Source of the DNA: Acestrorhynchus altus
Taxonomy: Eukaryota > Chordata > Actinopteri > Characiformes > Acestrorhynchidae
Assembly (NCBI GenBank): GCA_034509495.1
Contig: CM067506.1
Span: forward strand, 19,885,392-19,949,391
Direction of reading: 5' to 3'
DNA length: 64,000 bases
Below are positions 58,765 through 64,000 of this stretch, piece by piece. A program made the position numbers and the translations under genes. The notes below the pieces were generated by a model. That model searched no databases. It was not told the DNA's origin and saw nothing but the letters and a program-made list of their open reading frames with translations. The stretch's first letter is position 1. Each line of letters opens with the position of its first letter.

Positions 58765-59901
58765 TGATTTTATTCATACCCCTGGCAAATTTTGACTTAA
58801 ATTTACTTTAGTTCAACAACAATTTTTGACAGGAAATGACACAGACCTGTAATAAGAAGATAATAAGATGATGTACAAGAGGCATCATTGTGGTAAAAAT
58901 ATTTTTCAGCTATTTACATTCGAACAAAAATGTGTCATGTGGAAAATTATTCATACCCTTCACAATAATGAATAGAAAAGCGTTTATTGGCTATTACAGC
59001 AAACAAGTGCTTCCTAACATTGCTGACCCATTTTTCGGATGTCTCCACTGGTATTTTTGCCCATTCATCTTTAGCAATGAGCTCCAACTCTTTAGGGTTA
59101 GAGAGTCTCCTTACTTTCACCCTGATCTTTAATTCACTCCACAGATTCTCAGTTGGATTCAAGTCGGGACTCTGGCTGGGCCACTGCAAAACATTAATGT
59201 TTTTGTCTGCTAGCAATTTCTTCACCAATTTTGCTGAGTGTTTTGGGTCGTTGTCATGCTGAAATGTCCACTGGTACCCAAGGCCAAGTTTCTCTGCAGA
59301 CTGCAAGATGTTGTTGTTGTTGAGAATCTTCCCTGGTCCTTTGGCTGAAAAACACCCCAAATCATTAGATTCCCACCAAGTCTGACAGTGGGCATAGTGT
59401 TCTTAGGGTTGAAGGCTTCTCCTTTTTTTTTTACATCAAATGAAGGATAAATTATTGTTGCCAATCAATTACATTTTTGTTTCATCTGACCATAAAACAC
59501 AAGAGCAGAATTCTTCTTTGTCCGGATGAGCACTTGCAAAGGCCAAGTAGGCTGCTGTGTGCCTTTTCTGGCATCTTCCTTGGTCTCTGTTGGACTGTCT
59601 GCCTTGAGACGTTGCCATCAGCAGAGCTCAGATTCACCAGGATGGCCTTGGTGCTGATCCTTGGATTCTTTGTCATCTCTCTCATGATCCTCCTGGCAAG
59701 CATAGGTGTCAATTTTGGCTTACGACCACATCCTCTGAGATTTTCTACAGTGTAGAATGTCTTGTATTTTTTAATAATACTTTGCGCTGTAACCACTAGA
59801 ACTTGAAAACATTTAGATATGGCCTTATAGTCCTTTCCTGATGTGTGAGCACCCATAATATGCAGCCACAGGCCCTAAGTGAGCTTCTTTGTTTTAGCCA
59901 T
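58765..59901 (-). mobile_element. Tc1/mariner transposon remnant, transposase inactivated
   Basis: The minus strand reads as a Tc1-type transposase. It starts at the ATG at 59901-59899 (MAKTKKLT), is stopped by a TAG eight codons later, and continues in two frames: a helix-turn-helix part (GKDYKAISKCFQVLVVTAQS, then GRKPKLTPMLARRI) at 59482-59856 and a catalytic part at 58947-59360. Catalytic acidic residues are WSDET (about 59485, frame-shifted), HDNDPKH and NPTENLW. From the D of HDND to the E there are 34 intervening residues, the DD34E signature. A Tc1-like end (TATTCATACCCCTGGCAAAT) is at 58770; no matching end is visible past 59901, so that side is truncated. Confidence 0.88.
58947..59901 (-). 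pseudogene. Tc1-type transposase pseudogene
   Basis: Length and motifs correspond to a nearly complete Tc1 transposase (about 340 codons in the family), broken by at least one stop near the N-terminus and a frameshift between the helix-turn-helix and DDE parts. No function is expected. Confidence 0.88.
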
Positions 59902-60358
59902 GACTGAAACAAGGATTCAAAGAGACTTTAGTATCATTTACATTACATGTAGTACATGAGGTGGAAGGTCTCAATTACAGCAAAAACAAACAAACAAACA
60001 ACAAAACAACCCCCCCTGCCCCACAGTATATAAAAATAGAAATAGAAGTAATCAGTATGTAAAAATGTAAGAATGGAGATACAGCAACAATAAATAATAT
60101 TAATAAGGTGCAGTGAATGGCAACGTGAACATGAGACATAGTTGTCAGCAGATGGGTTTGAATATAGCAGCTTATGAGTAAGAAGAAAACAGCAGCATGG
60201 ATAAAGTGTCAAGTGTCCAGTTAAAGTGTCATCGCAGTGGTTTGTCTAGTTAACTCTTACGTAGCAGTCAAATTTTAGGTTGAGCTCCAGTTTGTTTTTT
60301 ATTCATTTGCTAAGTAACAAGACAATAAACATAAAACCTTATTCAAAAATTCAGTTTT

Positions 60359-60380
60359 CATGAGCAGAATTCTGCTCATG
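60359..60380. repeat. Perfect 22-bp palindrome
   Basis: The half-site CATGAGCAGAA is followed directly by its exact reverse complement, with an EcoRI-type GAATTC at the centre. It is not extended on either side. It lies between two transposon remnants. Confidence 0.9.
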
Positions 60381-60602
60381 CTGTATGTTTTTTTTATCAC
60401 TGTGGTTCTAATCTATATCAATGGATCTGCTGCTGCACTGGGAAATCTAACGCAAAATTAACAAAGATTGGCCCTTGTCACACAGAAAATGTGAAGACGA
60501 ATATTTTTTATATTAAGAGAGAGGTTTCTCCCTACAAAATTTAAAACCAAGGATGTGCAAAGAAGCAGCAAAAATATATTAAATCTAAACCTATTTTCTT
60601 AT

Positions 60603-61340
60603 GCAACCCCAAGTCCAATGAAGTTGGGATGTAGTGTAAAACAAAAATAACAACACACTGAGATCATTTACAAATCCTTTTCAACTTATATTCAATTGAC
60701 TACACTACAAAGACAAGATATTTAATGTTCAAATGGATAAACTATTGTTTTTTTGCAAATATTTAATCATTTTGAATTTGATGCCTGCAACATGGTTCAA
60801 AAAAGATGGGAGAAAGACTGGGAAAGTTGAGGAAGGCTCAAAAAACATCTGTTTGAAACATTCCACTGGTGAACAGGTTAACTGGAAACAGGTGAGTGTC
60901 ATTATTGGGTATAAAGGGAGCATCCTGAAGGGATCAGTCTTACAAGCAAGGATGGAGAAAGGTTCTCCACTTTGTGAACAACTGCATGAATACATAGTCC
61001 AACAGTTAAAGGACAATGTCTCTCAATGTGCAATTTGCAGAATTTAGGGATTTCATCATCTACAGGCCATAATATCATCAATAGATTCAGAGAATCTGGA
61101 AAAATCTCTGCAGGTATGCATCGAGGCTGAAATCCAGAATTAAATACCCGTGACCTTTGATCCCTCAGACGGCACTGCATTAGAAACTGATATCATTCTG
61201 TAATGGATATTACCACATGGGCTCAGGAACACTTCAGAAAACCATTGACAGTGAACACAGTTTGTCGCTGCATCTGCAAATGCAAGTTAAATCTACCATG
61301 CAAAGCGAAAGCCATTTATAAACAATGCACAGATACCCCA
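60603..61340 (+). mobile_element. Tc1-like transposon fragment, 5' half, transposase decayed
   Basis: It starts GCAACCCCAAGTCCAATGAA, a terminal sequence I recall from a widespread fish Tc1-type family, and runs into a plus-strand transposase start at 60951 (MEKGSPLCEQLHEYIVQQLK), which stops at 61047. Further decayed coding follows (for example, the stretch from 61045 to 61120 and from 61130 to 61320, in other frames). Sequence after about 61340 no longer follows the family, so the catalytic half is missing. Confidence 0.75.
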
Positions 61341-64000
61341 CCAGCTTAAAAGACCAGCATAAAAGAAAAAGGAGACAAATGTGAGATAGCAATTTCAGTG
61401 TGAAAGTACTTTGTGTTACTGCTACTTTTATTTTGACAGTTATCAACCCTACCTAGATGTTCCAAAATGAGTCAGTCTTTGTCAGTCAAGTGTGTTTAGT
61501 GTGTAAAGTCACTGAAGTGCCATCTTTGAGGTATCCTACCAGTGAGCTGTGCAGTGAAAGTAGTAGAAATATGCTGGCCAACCAGCTGGGCATGTGTGCA
61601 TGTAAACACAGATTTTCATCAGATGGTTGTGTAGAGTGTGCATGTAAGCACCCATGTCTGAATGAAGAATTGGAATGAATTAAATCAGGTTGGGGAAAAT
61701 TTTTTAATGTAAATGTAGGCATTGATCCAAATGACTGCAGAAAACCTTGTACATGGAAATGACCAATTATCCAGTTGACAAGTGTAAAGGTTCTGAAACT
61801 AGGTTACAAAGCCCACTGACATTTCATGGGTGCAGGGTTTGTTTACATTTAAATTTAAGCAAGATAATACAAATATATTCATTCAAAGGCATCCGACATT
61901 GGCTGTTTCAAACTTTGGCCACTTCGGTGTCTTGCTCAATTCGTCTTTCTCCTTTAGCCAATCAATTTGAAGGAATTCATGTTTACTATGTATTAGCTAT
62001 ATTGTAATATCTCTTACTGGTTAAAAGCTGTTATTGTCCATCTGTTTGGCTCCTACTAAGCAAATAACTGTTACTCGTGAGCCACAAGTTAAGTAGTAGT
62101 TAATTTCACATTGTGGTCTACATCAATGTCTATAAAGAGATCACTTTTGGCAAGCTCATCAGTGGGTGCTTTGCAGAGCAAGGACAAACCTGTCTGACAC
62201 TCAAACCAGTGGAGAGTGGGGTTGTGATTGGTTTTGGCTTTTGGCTATGGACTCGAAGTAGTCAGCATTTGGAATGGCAGATGTTGGGTTCTGTTTGGAT
62301 AGCTAGCTAGAGTCTGTAAACAAATGCTTGTATGCAAAATCAAAATCAAATCAAAATGAATCCTCAAAACAGTTCTGAAGGCAGCTCTACCTCTAAGGCA
62401 GATTCAGAGAACTAATTAAACGAACCAGTAGGCAGAGCTTTAGAAGCATGTATCTGCTCTTCAGAGATGTACATGTGGATGGATTGCATGAAAGGTGTGC
62501 TGTACACTTTGACATTGTCTTTGCTTTTAAGAACTTCTTTTCATTTGGTGTTTGTTTCTCAGAAAACTGCCTGGGAAACAAGCTAGCTGGCTTCAAGGGC
62601 AGCATTTCACAGCATGCCAATACCGAGAGTACCATGATGATTTCATGCAACAGTGTCAGTGTTGTGTTCCAGTTATTGCACTGACATGCAGTAAAGAAAG
62701 TTTGGATAGAAGGTGTGGCCATGAATGAATGAATATCATGTAAGATTTAAATGCGGTTTAATGGACTCAGTGGTTCCACTTATACATTCAAGCAATGTAT
62801 AAGTCTGTATATAATATTCTTTGTATATTGGCACACATATCTATTCTGTTTTGTGATTTGTTTGAGGAGACACATGATGTGATGACCTAGAAGAACAGCA
62901 ATGTAGAACAGCAGAAAAATAAACACAAACACAGTGGAGTGATGCAACCACTTTTAATCGAACCCCACACTTAAAATCATATATTTGAGTTCCTTTAAAC
63001 AAAATTTTTAAGTGAATTGCGCACCTTTTGTGCAATGCATCCACATATAAAGCTCTGAGGACCAGAAGCATTTCTGAATCTACTGGTTATTTTAATTGGT
63101 TATTCTCTGATCTATGACTCATAGATAGAGCTTCCTTCAGAACTATTCTGAGTAGTGATCTTGCACAAAAATATCCAAAAGAATACAATAAGGACCATAG
63201 CGAGTGTAAAAAACCCCAAACGAACCAAAAACATACTAACGATACTATTAACTATATTAATGAACACTTCAGAGGTGGAAGCTGCTTTAACAAGCTGCGT
63301 TGTGCTGTTACAAGGCCTCTGTGTTGTTTAGTGATATGTATGAGCATGTATTTATGTGATACAGCATGTTCTGACCTCTGGTCTTCTGGGTGGGATTTTC
63401 CTCCCTGTGAGAGTATCTGAGCTAAAGGAAGCACTGTGTTTCCTCCACTGTGTGTTTGCACACATCCATCACAGAGGGCTGGACGCAGATCCTGTTCACC
63501 CATGTTGCCTAATGAAGCTTTATATGACCAAAAAGGGTGCAGGGAAAAATGGTTGAGGGTTGTTCTGAGCTTATTTATGGTGTTCTTCCTGAGTTAGAAA
63601 TGACATCAAAGGCAAGGCACAGCCTCCACTTACTGATTGAGTGGCATTCTTAAAAAGACATCTTGGAGACTTTTGCAGTTTTGCAATTTTTTTTTCCAGT
63701 GAATTCATGTAGCCTAAAGGGATCACAAATTTTCCCAATTCTGGACAGAATGGTGTGATTTTAAAGAGTACTTCAAGTAATTGGCTTGTTCCTCAAGCTG
63801 CTCTAGGGAGAGAGATGTTTTTTCCTAACTGCAGTTAGCAGCCATAATATTTAACACAAGCAAGGATAATACACAGTAGTGGAATTGTGCACATATTATG
63901 ATCTGTACACACAATAATTGCACACATTATTATGGCACATAATTCAATTTTAATTCATTCAATTTTTACAGTAATTCAATACCCTACACTCCACTACATA
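61341..64000. other. Gene-free 3' flank
   Basis: No exon, RNA gene or named repeat was recognised. Short open frames have no domain. There are A/T-rich patches and a TG-containing region near 61580-61660 with two copies of a GCATGTAAACACA / GCATGTAAGCACC-like motif 43 bases apart. Confidence 0.55.

Noticed and set aside
61457..63556. Several 65-109-codon frames in the 3' flank
   Set aside because: No recognisable domain, no start context or splice pattern, overlapping on both strands.
1..64000. CRISPR array, prophage, operon or bacterial defence system
   Set aside because: Introns, vertebrate gene families and fish transposons show this is animal nuclear DNA. The regular repeats are microsatellites, not spacer arrays.

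Overview
The window is vertebrate nuclear DNA, almost certainly from a teleost, and the repeats point to an otophysan fish (characin, catfish or knifefish group). The grounds are a split gene with 37 recognisable coding exons and GT-AG introns, a histone-variant gene with a CpG-rich promoter, long dinucleotide microsatellites, and many decayed Tc1/mariner-type transposons of kinds common in fish. Order-level placement is a guess. There are no bacterial genes, operons or CRISPR arrays.

Layout: (1) 1-19771 has no exon I could recognise. It starts inside a Tc1-like element and is best read as the 3' part of a long 5' intron of gbf1. (2) 19772-48463, plus strand, is gbf1, the Golgi brefeldin-A-resistant Arf guanine-nucleotide exchange factor. 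I traced 37 coding exons in a consistent reading frame, about 1,798 residues, covering everything except roughly the first 55 residues. The catalytic Sec7 domain lies in the exons between 37473 and 40431. Large introns hold a Tc1 element with both ends, copies of a second interspersed repeat family, and microsatellites. (3) 48464 to about 50200 is the gbf1 3' UTR with several poly(A) signals. (4) About 50250-51500 is a transposon-rich gap. (5) 52279-57200, minus strand, is a macroH2A gene, closest to macroh2a2, with eight coding exons (367 residues), an inferred non-coding first exon and a CpG-rich promoter at about 56700-57260. (6) 57300-64000 is gene-free and holds two more decayed Tc1-type transposons.

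The two genes are convergent (tail to tail) and functionally unrelated: gbf1 activates Arf GTPases at the cis-Golgi for COPI transport, macroH2A2 is a chromatin histone variant. I found no novel multi-gene system. The observations most worth checking are a perfect 15-bp inverted repeat flanking the likely poly(A) signal of macroh2a2, a 56-bp uninterrupted purine-pyrimidine alternating tract in a gbf1 intron, conserved brefeldin-A-contact residues in the Sec7 domain, a Tc1 relic whose DD34E spacing can still be counted, and a perfect 22-bp palindrome at 60359-60380.
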